From contig NZ_CP031413.1 of assembly GCF_003367355.1 (NCBI RefSeq), positions 868,001 to 932,000 on the forward strand: DNA of 64,000 nt. The letters are read 5' to 3'. The position numbers and the translations under genes were made by a program. Positions within the stretch are counted from its first letter, which is position 1. Each line of letters opens with the position of its first letter. The notes beneath the pieces are model-generated. The model was not told the origin of the DNA. It saw nothing but the letters and a program-made list of their open reading frames with translations, and did no database searches. Source of the DNA: Lysobacter sp. TY2-98 (GTDB lineage: Bacteria; Pseudomonadota; Gammaproteobacteria; Xanthomonadales; Xanthomonadaceae). Shown here piece by piece: positions 63,950 through 64,000 of this stretch.

Positions 63950-64000
63950 TTAGCTCCCCTGGTGGGCGACCCACACCACGGCGAACAGGCCGAGCATGCC
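63950..64000 (-). CDS. 3' end of an unidentified gene (runs off the window)
   Basis: The last 16 codons of a minus-strand frame end in TAA. They read GMLGLFAVVWVAHQGS, a hydrophobic run that looks like the final transmembrane helix of a membrane protein. It ends 46 bp before the phospholipase D-family gene. Too little is present to name it. Confidence 0.3.
   Translation of the reverse strand, partial: GMLGLFAVVWVAHQGS

Noticed and set aside
1..64000. Many long open frames antisense or out of frame to known genes (some over 900 codons)
   Set aside because: They are Arg/Ala/Pro/Gly-rich shadows caused by high GC content, overlap well-recognised genes completely and show no motifs.

Overview
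This 64 kb window is a chromosomal segment from a GC-rich gammaproteobacterium, most likely a member of the Xanthomonadaceae/Lysobacteraceae (Lysobacter-like). The basis is the very high GC content, the conserved map / rpsB-tsf-pyrH-frr-uppS-cdsA-dxr-rseP-bamA-lpxD-fabZ-lpxA-lpxB-rnhB-dnaE gene order without skp, an Oar-type TonB-dependent receptor, and a dispersed-type hairpin repeat of the kind I associate with this family. Genus and species cannot be fixed from the sequence alone. No phage, IS element, CRISPR array, tRNA or rRNA was seen.

Region 1 (1-24 kb, mostly minus strand) is the cell-envelope and translation super-cluster: rpsB-tsf, pyrH, frr, undecaprenyl-PP synthase, CDP-diglyceride synthase, MEP-pathway Dxr, site-2 protease RseP, BamA, four lipid A/fatty acid genes, rnhB and the 5' part of dnaE. 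Three extra pieces interrupt the usual order. A TonB-dependent receptor sits between tsf and pyrH. A CDF metal transporter sits between pyrH and frr. A 3.3 kb cassette lies between rnhB and dnaE; it holds a winged-helix/TolB-like/TPR membrane regulator and three very small proteins, two of which share a VGPPK motif.

Region 2 (23-31 kb, plus strand) is map-glnD-dapD-arsC/spx-like-small membrane protein-dapE, a tightly overlapping chain for methionine removal, nitrogen signalling and lysine/DAP synthesis. It is followed by an exonuclease III with a histone-H1-like tail and a convergent HAD phosphatase.

Region 3 (31-41 kb) holds exported peptidases (M28 aminopeptidase, M3 dipeptidyl carboxypeptidase), a lipoprotein, a CBS-pair protein, a large exported amidohydrolase, and a divergent acyltransferase / membrane-LytTR pair.

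Region 4 (41-51 kb) begins with two tandem paralogous periplasmic-sensor diguanylate cyclases that share a CxxC. Then come ferredoxin-NADP reductase, an App1-type phosphatase, an L,D-transpeptidase-like protein, a UbiB/ABC1 kinase and a DUF488 protein, ending in a composite hairpin repeat.

Region 5 (51-64 kb) carries tex, a PQQ-type sugar dehydrogenase lipoprotein, a three-PAS GGDEF-EAL protein whose EAL part looks inactivated, class I fumarase, and a minus-strand group of phospholipase D/cardiolipin synthase, BON-MscS channel and patatin. I found no clear-cut new defence or biosynthetic system. The best candidates for something undescribed are the regulator/VGPPK cassette, the CxxC cyclase pair and the AGGA-loop hairpin repeat.
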